64,000 nucleotides of DNA from Pseudomonas jinjuensis (GTDB lineage Bacteria; Pseudomonadota; Gammaproteobacteria; Pseudomonadales; Pseudomonadaceae): contig NZ_FNIJ01000002.1 of NCBI RefSeq assembly GCF_900103845.1, positions 273,864-337,863 on the forward strand. Reading direction: 5' to 3'. Under the pieces are notes generated by a model. That model was not told where the DNA came from and ran no database searches. It saw only the letters and a program-made list of their open reading frames with translations. Of the stretch, positions 9,053 to 15,916 are shown in pieces (within the stretch, counting starts at the first letter, position 1; each line of letters begins with the position of its first letter). A program made the position numbers and the translations under genes.

Positions 9053-9258
9053 AGGGCGATGGATTCTCTGGTCGGGAGGGGCGGCCGGCATGCTACCCCG
9101 CGTCCCCGGGACTGTATAGCACCCGCCCGGCGGTGGGCGCGGGCTCGGGGGATTGGATCGCCAGGGCTTAGAATGGTTGCTTCGAGCAAGGTTGCAGGGG
9201 CCGACGCGGGAGCCGCTTCCCTATAGAATGCGCGGCCGGTTTTCTGGAGGGGTGGAAT

Positions 9259-10056
9259 ATGCAGTTGGACGATCAGCGTTTCGGTGGCATCGCCCGCCTG
9301 TACGGGCGCGAAGGCCTGCAGCGCCTGGCTGCCAGCCATGTGGCGGTGGTCGGTATCGGCGGCGTCGGCTCGTGGGCGGCCGAGGCGCTGGCGCGCAGCG
9401 GGATCGGCGAGATTTCCCTGTTCGACCTGGACGACGTCTGCGTGACCAACACCAACCGGCAGATCCACGCCCTCGATGGCGCGGTGGGCAAGCCCAAGGT
9501 CGAGGCGATGGCCGAGCGCATCCGCGCGATCAACCCGGCCTGCCGGGTGCATGCCGTGGCCGACTTCGTCACCCGCGAGACCATGGCCGACTACATCACC
9601 CCGGAAATGGACGCGGTGATCGACTGCATCGACAGCGTGGCCGCCAAGGCGGCGCTGATCGCCTGGTGCAAGCGGCGCAAGATTCTCATCGTCACCACCG
9701 GCGGCGCCGGCGGGCAGGTCGACCCGACGCAGATCCAGGTCGCCGACCTGAACAAGACCTTCAACGACCCGCTGGCGGCCAAGGTGCGCTCGACCCTGCG
9801 TCGCGACTATAACTTCTCGCGCACTCCGGGGCGGCATTACAGCGTGCCCTGCGTGTTCTCCACCGAGCAGCTGCGCTACCCGAAGCCGGACGGCACGGTG
9901 TGCCAGTCGAAGAGCTTCGTCGGCGAAGGCGTGAAGCTGGACTGCGCCGGTGGTTTCGGCGCGGTGATGATGGTCACCGCGACCTTTGGCATGGCCGCGG
10001 CGGCGCGGGCTGTGGACAAGCTGGTGGCCGGCGCGCGGCGGCCATCGGAGCGGTAG
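9259..10056 (+). CDS. tcdA: tRNA threonylcarbamoyladenosine dehydratase TcdA (CsdL)
   Basis: A 265-residue E1-like (ThiF/MoeB) enzyme that cyclises t6A37 of tRNA to ct6A using ATP. The nucleotide-binding motif VAVVGIGGVGSWAAEALARSG lies at about residues 27-47, LFDLDDVCVTNTNRQ at 54-69, and the adenylation-associated TTGGAGGQVDPT near 150. Its known partners CsdA and CsdE (cysteine desulfurase and sulfur acceptor) are encoded just downstream on the other strand, the usual csd functional set. GGAGG stands 8 bp before the ATG. The start is clear; the gene stands alone on the plus strand between two minus-strand units. Confidence 0.95.
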   Translation: MQLDDQRFGGIARLYGREGLQRLAASHVAVVGIGGVGSWAAEALARSGIGEISLFDLDDVCVTNTNRQIHALDGAVGKPKVEAMAERIRAINPACRVHAVADFVTRETMADYITPEMDAVIDCIDSVAAKAALIAWCKRRKILIVTTGGAGGQVDPTQIQVADLNKTFNDPLAAKVRSTLRRDYNFSRTPGRHYSVPCVFSTEQLRYPKPDGTVCQSKSFVGEGVKLDCAGGFGAVMMVTATFGMAAAARAVDKLVAGARRPSER

Positions 10057-10094
10057 GAACTCCAGGGGCGGCGGCCGTCGGGGCGGAGGCGGTC

Positions 10095-10351
10095 CGTAGG
10101 GTGGATGGTGATTTTCCATCCACCATGTCGAGGTTCCGTGCCGAGTGATGGCGGATAACGCTGGCGCGTTATGCGCCCTACCCGGATGTCCCGTCGAAGC
10201 GTAGGGGCCATGCCCGCGACCGGTCGCGCCCAGGTGCGCTCCTACAGGGGAGGGCTGGCCAGCGTGGAGCTATGTCTCGTAGGGTGGATGAGGCTTTTTT
10301 CATCCATCGTTGCGCGGCCATGGTGGATCGATGGATCTTATCCACCCTACG
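10095..10351. repeat. Cluster of short palindromic intergenic repeats
   Basis: The 319-bp gap between tcdA and csdE has no gene but several palindromic units. At 10100-10124 arms GGTGGATGG/CCATCCACC flank a 7-base loop. At about 10146-10177 GATAACGC pairs with GCGTTAT. At 10200-10249 lies a degraded pair starting GTAGGGGCCATGCCCGCGA and ending GCTCCTAC. At 10278-10351 a 74-bp unit has outer arms CGTAGGGTGGAT/ATCCACCCTACG. The same GTAGGGTGGAT unit recurs at 14.6 kb. These resemble dispersed REP-type elements; the convergent genes around suggest they may also end transcripts. Confidence 0.8.
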
Positions 10352-10375
10352 CATGGCTCCACGGCGCAGGTTGAA

Positions 10376-10786
10376 TTACGTACCGGCAGTCAGTTCGCGC
10401 ATGCGCTTGAGCACGGCATTCAGGCCGTTGCTGCGCGACGGCGAGAGCTGGCGGCCGAGGCCGAGCTGGTTGAACCAGTCGGCCAGGTCGATTTGCGCCA
10501 GCTCGTTGCCATCAAGCCCGTCGACTCTGGCCAGCAGAACCGCCAGCAATCCGCGCAGCAGGCGCGCATCGCTGGTCGCGCGGAAGTGCCAGGCAGTGTC
10601 GTGGCGCTCGGCGACCAGCCAGACCAGGCTTTCGCAGCCATGCACGCGGTTGTCGTCGGTGCGTTCAGCGTCGTCCAGTGGTTCCAGGCGCTCGCCCCAC
10701 TGCATCAGCAGGCGCGCGCGCTGTTCCCAGCCGGGTTCGCGGGAGAAGGCCTGCAGGGCTTCCCCGGCAGCGGCGGGCAGGCTCAT
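10376..10786 (-). CDS. csdE: SufE-family sulfur acceptor protein (CsdE)
   Basis: A 136-residue SufE-fold protein that accepts persulfide sulfur from a cysteine desulfurase and passes it on. The motif DDNRVHGCESLVWLV holds the acceptor cysteine (near residue 51), and DDAERTDDNRV before it is the usual family context. It overlaps the end of csdA by 4 bp on the same strand, so the pair is translationally coupled, as in csdA-csdE of other gammaproteobacteria. CsdE rather than SufE is chosen because csdA and tcdA are neighbours and no other suf genes are present. Confidence 0.92.
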   Translation of the reverse strand: MSLPAAAGEALQAFSREPGWEQRARLLMQWGERLEPLDDAERTDDNRVHGCESLVWLVAERHDTAWHFRATSDARLLRGLLAVLLARVDGLDGNELAQIDLADWFNQLGLGRQLSPSRSNGLNAVLKRMRELTAGT

Positions 10787-11988
10787 CGCAGCAGCTCCAG
10801 GGCGCGGTCGAGGGCGTTGAAGAAGCGCTCCAAATCGCTGGAGTCGTTGTACAGGCCGAGGGAAACCCGTACCGCGCTGCCGACGCCGAGGCTCTTCAGC
10901 AGCGGCATGGCGCAGTGATGGCCGGTGCGTACGGCGATGCCCTGCTCGGTGAGCAGGTGCGACAGATCGGCGCTGTGCACGCCGTCCACGGTGAAGCTGG
11001 CCAGCGCGATCTGCGGCTCGCCGAGGATGCTCACGCCATCGCGGGCTTCCAGCCCGGCGAGCAGGGCGGCGTGCAGGAAGTCCTCATGGGCGGCCACTTC
11101 CACTTCGTCCTGCGCCATCAGCCAGTCCAGGCTGGCGCCGAGCCCGATCACCGCGTCGATCGGCGGGGTGCCGGCCTCGAAGCCCATAGGCGCGGCGTGG
11201 AACTCGGCCGTCTGGTAGTCCGCCACGCGCACCATCTCGCCGCCGAACTGCCAGTGCGCCAGGCGTTCCAGCGCTTCCGGCCGTCCCCAGAGCACGCCGA
11301 GGCCGTCCGGGCCGTAGAGCTTGTGACTGGAGAAGGCGTAGAAGTCGAAGCCCAGTGCCGACAGGTTGTGCCGGCCATGGACCGCGCCCTGCGCACCATC
11401 CACCACCGTCAATGCACCTTGGGCGCGGGCCAGGGCGAGCAGCTCCGGCAGCGGCTGCCAGGTGCCGAGCACGTTGGACAGCTGGCTGACCGCCAGCAGC
11501 TGGGTGCGCGGGCCGATCAGGCGGGCGGCTCCCGCCAGGTCGACGATGCCGCGGTCGTCCAGCGGCAGCACCACCAGTTCCAGGCCACGGCGTTGTGCCA
11601 GGCGCTGCCAGGGCAGCAGGTTGGCGTGGTGTTCCAGGGCGCTGATGACGATCTGCCCGCCGGGCCGGAGCTGGGCCTCCAGGCCATAGGCCAGCAGGTT
11701 GATGGCCTCGGTGGTGCCGCTGGTGAAGACGATCTGCGCCGGGCTGCCGCCGTTCAGCCAGTTGGCCAGCTTGCCGCGGGTCGCCTCGAAGGCGCGGGTG
11801 GCGCGTTCGCCGGGCAGGTGCTGGGCACGATGCACGTTGGCCGCGCCGGTGCGGTAGTAGGTGCACAGCGCATCGATCAGCGCCTGCGGCTTCTGCGCCG
11901 TGGCGGCGCTGTCGAGGTAGGTCTGGCCTTCGGCGGCGAAAGCGGCGAGGGCGGGGAAGGCGGAACGCCAGGGAGAGGTGAGAGCCAT
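10783..11988 (-). CDS. csdA: Cysteine desulfurase CsdA (class V aminotransferase fold)
   Basis: A 401-residue PLP enzyme that turns cysteine into alanine and an enzyme-bound persulfide. SALEHHANLLPW lies near residue 117, the PLP lysine is in FYAFSSHKLYGPDG near residue 220, and the persulfide cysteine is in IAVRTGHHCAMPLL near 355. The RTGHHCA segment places it in the SufS/CsdA group rather than IscS. csdE overlaps its 3' end and tcdA is nearby, pointing to tRNA ct6A formation and possibly Fe-S assembly. The start MALTSPWRSAFPALA is normal for the group. Confidence 0.95.
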   Translation of the reverse strand: MALTSPWRSAFPALAAFAAEGQTYLDSAATAQKPQALIDALCTYYRTGAANVHRAQHLPGERATRAFEATRGKLANWLNGGSPAQIVFTSGTTEAINLLAYGLEAQLRPGGQIVISALEHHANLLPWQRLAQRRGLELVVLPLDDRGIVDLAGAARLIGPRTQLLAVSQLSNVLGTWQPLPELLALARAQGALTVVDGAQGAVHGRHNLSALGFDFYAFSSHKLYGPDGLGVLWGRPEALERLAHWQFGGEMVRVADYQTAEFHAAPMGFEAGTPPIDAVIGLGASLDWLMAQDEVEVAAHEDFLHAALLAGLEARDGVSILGEPQIALASFTVDGVHSADLSHLLTEQGIAVRTGHHCAMPLLKSLGVGSAVRVSLGLYNDSSDLERFFNALDRALELLR

Positions 11989-12003
11989 AAGCTACGAGCC
12001 TCA

Positions 12004-12052
12004 GGCTGCAAGTCAGGGCTGCGGGGTGACTTGCAGCTTATGACTTGCAGCC
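12004..12052. repeat. GACTTGCAGC repeat between csdA and dapD
   Basis: The 75-bp gap between csdA and dapD carries GGCTGCAAGTC (12004-12014) and two copies of its complement, GACTTGCAGC at 12028-12037 and 12042-12051. The first copy can pair with either of the others, giving alternative hairpins on the transcript from dapD to csdA. It resembles short dispersed Pseudomonas repeats; no function is shown. Confidence 0.6.
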
Positions 12053-12063
12053 CGTGGCTTCCA

Positions 12064-13098
12064 TCAGTTGTTCGCGTGCAGCGCTTCGTTCAGCTCGACG
12101 GCGGTCTTGTTGGTCTTGCACTCCACCGCGCCGGTCTGCGAATTGCGGCGGAACAGCAGGTCCGGCTGGCCGGCCAGGTCACGGCCCTTGACCACCTTGA
12201 CCAGCTCGTTCCGGTCGTCCAGCATGGCGACCTTGGTGCCGGCGGTGACGTACAGGCCGGCTTCGACGATGTTGCGGTCGCCCAGCGGGATGCCGATGCC
12301 GGCGTTGGCGCCGATCAGGCAGCCTTCGCCGACGCTGATGACGATGTTGCCGCCGCCGGACAGGGTGCCCATGGTCGAGCAGCCGCCGCCGAGGTCGGAG
12401 CCCTTGCCGACGAACACGCCGGCGGAGACGCGGCCTTCGATCATGCCCGGGCCTTCGGTGCCGCCGTTGAAGTTGACGAAGCCTTCGTGCATCACGGTGG
12501 TGCCTTCACCGATGTAGGCGCCCAGGCGCACGCGGGCGGTATCGGCGATGCGCACGCCGGCCGGGACCACGTAGTCGGTCATTTTCGGGAACTTGTCCAC
12601 CGAGAAGACTTCCAGCAGTTGGCCCTTCAGGCGTGCTTCCAGTTGCAGCTCGGCCAGTTCTGCGAGGTCGACGGCGCCCTGGTTGGTCCAGGCGACGTTC
12701 GGCAGCAGGGCGAAGATGCCGGCGAGGTTCAGGCCGTGCGGCTTGACCAGGCGGTGGGAGAGCAGGTGCAGCTTCAGGTAGGCCTCGGGCGTCGAGGACG
12801 GACCCGCGTCTTCGGCGAGCAGGGTGGCGACCAGCGGCTTCTGGCTTTCCGCCAGGCGGTTGAGCAGGGCGGACTGGGCGGCATCGACGCCCTTCAGCGC
12901 GTCGGCCAGCTGGTAGGCCTGCTGGGTGCTGAAGGCGATGGCCTGGTTGCCGCCTTCGTAGGCGAGCAGCGGAGCGACGGCGGCGACGACTTCGGCGGCG
13001 GGATTGAGCAGCGGCTGCTGGTAGAAGACTTCCAGCCAGGCGCCCTGGCGGTTCTGGGTGCCGACACCGAAGGCCAGGCTGAACAGGGATTGGGACAT
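12064..13098 (-). CDS. dapD: 2,3,4,5-tetrahydropyridine-2,6-dicarboxylate N-succinyltransferase DapD
   Basis: A 344-residue acyltransferase of the lysine/diaminopimelate pathway, which adds succinyl from succinyl-CoA to tetrahydrodipicolinate. The C-terminal half shows a left-handed beta-helix of hexapeptide repeats (VRIADTARVRLGAYIGEGT through GGCSTMGTLSGGGNIVISVG). It is the long DapD form found in Pseudomonas, not the 274-residue E. coli form. The ATG at 13098 follows GAGGAATC and gives MSQSLFSLAFGVG; an upstream in-frame start would overlap the preceding exporter gene. dapC for the next succinylase-branch step lies a few kilobases away at 14.7-15.9 kb. Confidence 0.96.
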   Translation of the reverse strand: MSQSLFSLAFGVGTQNRQGAWLEVFYQQPLLNPAAEVVAAVAPLLAYEGGNQAIAFSTQQAYQLADALKGVDAAQSALLNRLAESQKPLVATLLAEDAGPSSTPEAYLKLHLLSHRLVKPHGLNLAGIFALLPNVAWTNQGAVDLAELAELQLEARLKGQLLEVFSVDKFPKMTDYVVPAGVRIADTARVRLGAYIGEGTTVMHEGFVNFNGGTEGPGMIEGRVSAGVFVGKGSDLGGGCSTMGTLSGGGNIVISVGEGCLIGANAGIGIPLGDRNIVEAGLYVTAGTKVAMLDDRNELVKVVKGRDLAGQPDLLFRRNSQTGAVECKTNKTAVELNEALHANN

Positions 13099-13123
13099 GG
13101 ATGATTCCTCGAAATGAAAGGGG

Positions 13124-13747
13124 TCAGGCCGGACGGCGGCTGAGCAACAGGCCCAGGCCGGCGCTGCCGAGCAGCGCGGCACAACCACGGTTGAACAGGC
13201 GCCGGGCGCGAGCGCCGGCGAGCAGCTTGCCGAGATGAACCCCGGCGAGCCCGTAAAGGGCGATGGCCAGCCATTCCAGGACCAGGAAGGCTGCGCCGAG
13301 CTGGGCGAACTGGGCGCCCACGGGTTGCCGCGGATCGACGAACTGCGGCAGGAAAGCGGTGAAGATCAGGATTGCCTTCGGGTTGCCCGCCGCCACCCAG
13401 AACTCCTGGCGCGCCAGGCGCCAGAGGTTGGCGGAAGCCTGCCCATCGCCGGCGACGAGCGGCTGCGCCGGTGCGCGCCAGAGCTGCAGCGCCAGCCACA
13501 GCAGGTAGGCGGCGCCGCCGACCTTGATCGCCAGGAACAGCCAGGCAGAAGCCTGCAGCACCAGCGCCAGCCCGGAGGCGGCGAGCGCCAGCATGCCGGC
13601 GAAGGCCAGCAGACGGCCGCTGCCGGCAAGGCTGGCGCGGGGCAGGCCGAAGCGCGCGGCATTGTTCAGCGACAGCAGGTTGTTCGGTCCCGGCGCCATG
13701 TTCAGGGCGAAGCAGGCGGGGAGGAACAATGCCCAGGAGATCGTCAC
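13124..13747 (-). CDS. LysE/RhtB-family exporter
   Basis: A 207-residue inner-membrane protein with about six hydrophobic helices. The family signature is at the N-terminus (FLPACFALNMAPGPNNLLSL, residues 8-27), followed by GRLLAFAGMLALAASGLAL and NPKAILIFTAFLPQF near 123, all typical of the LysE/RhtB amino-acid exporters. Substrate cannot be told from the sequence. It lies 25 bp upstream of dapD and 10 bp downstream of the ArsC-like gene on the same strand, so the three may be co-transcribed; a lysine-pathway link is tempting but only positional. Confidence 0.9.
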   Translation of the reverse strand: MTISWALFLPACFALNMAPGPNNLLSLNNAARFGLPRASLAGSGRLLAFAGMLALAASGLALVLQASAWLFLAIKVGGAAYLLWLALQLWRAPAQPLVAGDGQASANLWRLARQEFWVAAGNPKAILIFTAFLPQFVDPRQPVGAQFAQLGAAFLVLEWLAIALYGLAGVHLGKLLAGARARRLFNRGCAALLGSAGLGLLLSRRPA

Positions 13748-13757
13748 CGGACAGTCC

Positions 13758-14105
13758 TCAGCTCAATGCCTGGGCATAGGCGTCGGGCTTGAAACCGACC
13801 AGGGTACGCTCGCCGAGGTCGAGCACCGGGCGCTTGATCATCGACGGCTGGGCGAGCATCAGCTCGATGGCCTTCGCCTCGTCGAGATCGGCCTTCTGCG
13901 CGTCGTCGAGCTTGCGGAAGGTGGTGCCGGCGCGGTTCAGCACGGTTTCCCAGCCGTGCTCGCGGCACCACTGCTGCAGGTGCTCGCGGTCGATGCCGCT
14001 GGCCTTGTAGTCATGGAAGGCATAGTCGACGCCACGTTCTTCCAGCCAGGTGCGGGCCTTCTTCATGGTGTCGCACGCCTTGATTCCGTAAATCGTGTAA
14101 GCCAT
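13758..14105 (-). CDS. ArsC/Spx-family thioredoxin-fold protein (YffB-like)
   Basis: A 115-residue protein of the arsenate-reductase-like family. It begins MAYTIYGIKACDTMKKARTWLEE; the single Cys11 sits where the ArsC catalytic cysteine lies, and PSMIKRPVLDLGERTLVGF is the conserved cis-Pro and C-terminal region. The CDT motif and lack of other conserved cysteines fit the YffB group, whose members bind glutathione and are not proven arsenate reductases. No ars genes are nearby. The start at 14105 is chosen over an in-frame upstream start at 14201 because the family begins with MxxTIYGI. Confidence 0.93.
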   Translation of the reverse strand: MAYTIYGIKACDTMKKARTWLEERGVDYAFHDYKASGIDREHLQQWCREHGWETVLNRAGTTFRKLDDAQKADLDEAKAIELMLAQPSMIKRPVLDLGERTLVGFKPDAYAQALS

Positions 14106-14319
14106 TTCGTTCCTGGGTTCAGGCGATGCCGAAACCTCGTCCTCGATATCCTGGAAAGTCGGTCGGCGATTATGCCATGGGCTGCCGCATTCGCACGTCA
14201 AAGCGTCCCTGCGCTGCGGTAAATTGCCTCATGTGCCGTTTGTCCGAACCCAAGTCACTGAAATCTCTCGGAAATATTGTTGTCCTATGGTGCACGCAGT
14301 TTTCAGAAGGAGTATCGAA

Positions 14320-14535
14320 GTGCACCGCGCAACGAAAAACCTGCGCAAGGTCCTGGATTCCGTGGCGGCCAGCAACGAGGCGGCGGCGATCGAGGCCATG
14401 CGGGCGGCGGACCAGATAAAGGACGAACTGCTGCGCCAGCGCCTGCTCAAGGCGGTCCATGAGCTCAACCAAGGCGCCGCCGAGCTGCGCAGGGTCCGGG
14501 AGGATGTGCCCGGCCGGGAGATCAGGCTGGCCTGA
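14320..14535 (+). CDS. Small hypothetical protein, 71 residues, GTG start
   Basis: A short, charged, helical protein. The GTG at 14320 follows a strong AAGGAG (14307-14312) at ideal spacing, and a Rho-independent terminator begins 14 bp after the stop, so it looks like a complete one-gene unit. The sequence has basic ends and two amphipathic helices (about residues 3-30 and 32-60), ending in VREDVPGREIRLA. It has no cysteine, signal peptide or membrane segment. The frame is open upstream to 14224, with an ATG at 14287, but those starts lack a ribosome site. I do not recognise the family. Confidence 0.72.
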   Translation: MHRATKNLRKVLDSVAASNEAAAIEAMRAADQIKDELLRQRLLKAVHELNQGAAELRRVREDVPGREIRLA

Positions 14536-14548
14536 GACAGCCGCTCAA

Positions 14549-14582
14549 GAAAAGCCGGCGACGATTCGCCGGCTTTTCTTTT
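14549..14582 (+). terminator. Rho-independent terminator after the 71-residue gene
   Basis: Perfect 12-bp arms GAAAAGCCGGCG and CGCCGGCTTTTC around the loop ACGATT, followed by TTTTC. Its A-rich left side may also work for transcripts from the opposite strand (dapC-glnD). Confidence 0.9.
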
Positions 14583-14613
14583 CCCTGGTCGAAACAGATG
14601 GGGATCAGCGAAA

Positions 14614-14699
14614 CGTAGGGTGGATGGCGCTTTTCCATCCACCATTCCGGGGCCGCCTGCGCGGCCGTGGTGGATCGGTGAAGCGTGATCCACCCTACG
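14614..14699. repeat. GTAGGGTGGAT palindromic repeat unit
   Basis: An 86-bp unit with outer arms CGTAGGGTGGAT (14614-14625) and ATCCACCCTACG (14688-14699) and an inner hairpin GGTGGATGG...CCATCCACC. It is a close copy of the units at 10095-10126 and 10278-10351. It lies just beyond the 3' end of dapC. Confidence 0.8.
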
Positions 14700-14708
14700 G
14701 AGTCCTGC

Positions 14709-15905
14709 TTAGAGGGACTGCACGAAGGTACGGATCCGCTCCGCCGCTTCCACGCACTCCGCCAGCGGCGCGACCAGCGCCATGCGCACCCGGTTGGCGC
14801 CCGGGTTCTCGCCATCCACCTCGCGCGAAAGATAGGAACCCGGCACCACGGTGACGTGCTGGCGGGCGAACAGTTCGCGGGTGAATTCGGTGTCGCTCAC
14901 CGGCGTCTTCGGCCACAGGTAGAAGCTGCCGTCCGGGCGTTGCACGTCGAGCACGCCGGAAAGGATCTGCAGCACCGCATCGAACTTCTCGCGATAGAGC
15001 ACGCGGTTGGCGCGCACGTGGACCTCGTCGTCCCAGGCGGCGATGCTGGCCAGTTGGGTCTGCACCGGCATGGCGCAGCCGTGGTAGGTGCGGTAGAGGA
15101 GGAATTTCTTCAGCACCTCGGCATCGCCGGCGACGAAGCCGGAGCGCAGGCCCGGCAGGTTGGAGCGCTTGGACAGGCTGTGGAACACCACGCAGCGGCG
15201 GAAGTCCGAGCGACCCAGTTCGGCGCAGGCGGTGAGCAGGCCGGGCGGCGGGTTGTGCTCGTCGAAGTACAGCTCGCTGTAGCACTCGTCGGCGGCGATG
15301 ACGAAATCGTGCTGGTCGGCCAGGGCGATCAGCTTCTTCAGGGTTTCCAGCGGCACCAGCGCGCCGGTGGGGTTGCCCGGGGAGCAGAGGAAGAGGATCT
15401 GGCAGCGCTGCCAGACGTCCGCCGGCACCGCGTCGAAGTCCGGATTGAAGCCGTTCTCCGCGCGGCACGGCAGGTAGTGCGGCTGGGCGCCGGCGAGCAG
15501 CGCCGCGCCTTCGTAGATCTGGTAGAAGGGGTTGGGGCTGACCACCAGGCCGTTGGCTTCGCGATCGACCACCGCCTGGGTGAAGGAGAACAGCGCCTCG
15601 CGGGTGCCGTTCACCGGCAGCACGTGGCGGGCGGCATCCAGCCAGCCGGCCGGGACCCTGAAGCGGTTTTCGCACCAGCGAACGATGGCCTCGCGCAGGG
15701 CGGGAAGGCCGGCGGTGGTCGGGTAGACCGCCAACTGGTCGAGGTTGGCGCTCAGGGCTTCGGCGACGAAGCTCGGCGAGCGGTGCTTGGGCTCGCCGAT
15801 GGACAGGGCGATCGGCTTCAGCCCGGCCGGCGGCTGGGCGCCCGCCAGCAGGGCGCGGAGCTTTTCGAAAGGATAGGGCTGAAGCAGGTCGAGGGCGTGG
15901 TTCAT
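14709..15905 (-). CDS. dapC: Succinyldiaminopimelate transaminase DapC
   Basis: A 398-residue class I/II PLP aminotransferase. It is the transaminase of the succinylase branch of diaminopimelate synthesis. Landmarks are NPFYQIYEGAALLAGA near residue 127, LCSPGNPTGALVPL near 168, IAADECYSELYFDE near 200, and the PLP lysine in FHSLSKRSNLPGLRSGFV near 238. The ATG at 15905 begins MNHALDLLQPYPFEKL, 11 bp after the glnD stop on the same strand, matching the glnD-dapC order in P. aeruginosa. The reading frame stays open far upstream inside glnD, which is a GC-skew artefact. Confidence 0.94.
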   Translation of the reverse strand: MNHALDLLQPYPFEKLRALLAGAQPPAGLKPIALSIGEPKHRSPSFVAEALSANLDQLAVYPTTAGLPALREAIVRWCENRFRVPAGWLDAARHVLPVNGTREALFSFTQAVVDREANGLVVSPNPFYQIYEGAALLAGAQPHYLPCRAENGFNPDFDAVPADVWQRCQILFLCSPGNPTGALVPLETLKKLIALADQHDFVIAADECYSELYFDEHNPPPGLLTACAELGRSDFRRCVVFHSLSKRSNLPGLRSGFVAGDAEVLKKFLLYRTYHGCAMPVQTQLASIAAWDDEVHVRANRVLYREKFDAVLQILSGVLDVQRPDGSFYLWPKTPVSDTEFTRELFARQHVTVVPGSYLSREVDGENPGANRVRMALVAPLAECVEAAERIRTFVQSL

Positions 15906-15916
15906 GCGGCTTCTCT

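Noticed and set aside
6491..9226. 911-codon plus-strand frame opposite the glucan synthase
   Set aside because: Low-complexity His/Arg/Gly/Asp-rich sequence; the minus-strand gene has intact GH17 and GT2 motifs.
13758..14105. Possible arsenic-resistance gene (arsC)
   Set aside because: It is ArsC-like but matches the YffB group, and no arsR, arsB or arsH is nearby.
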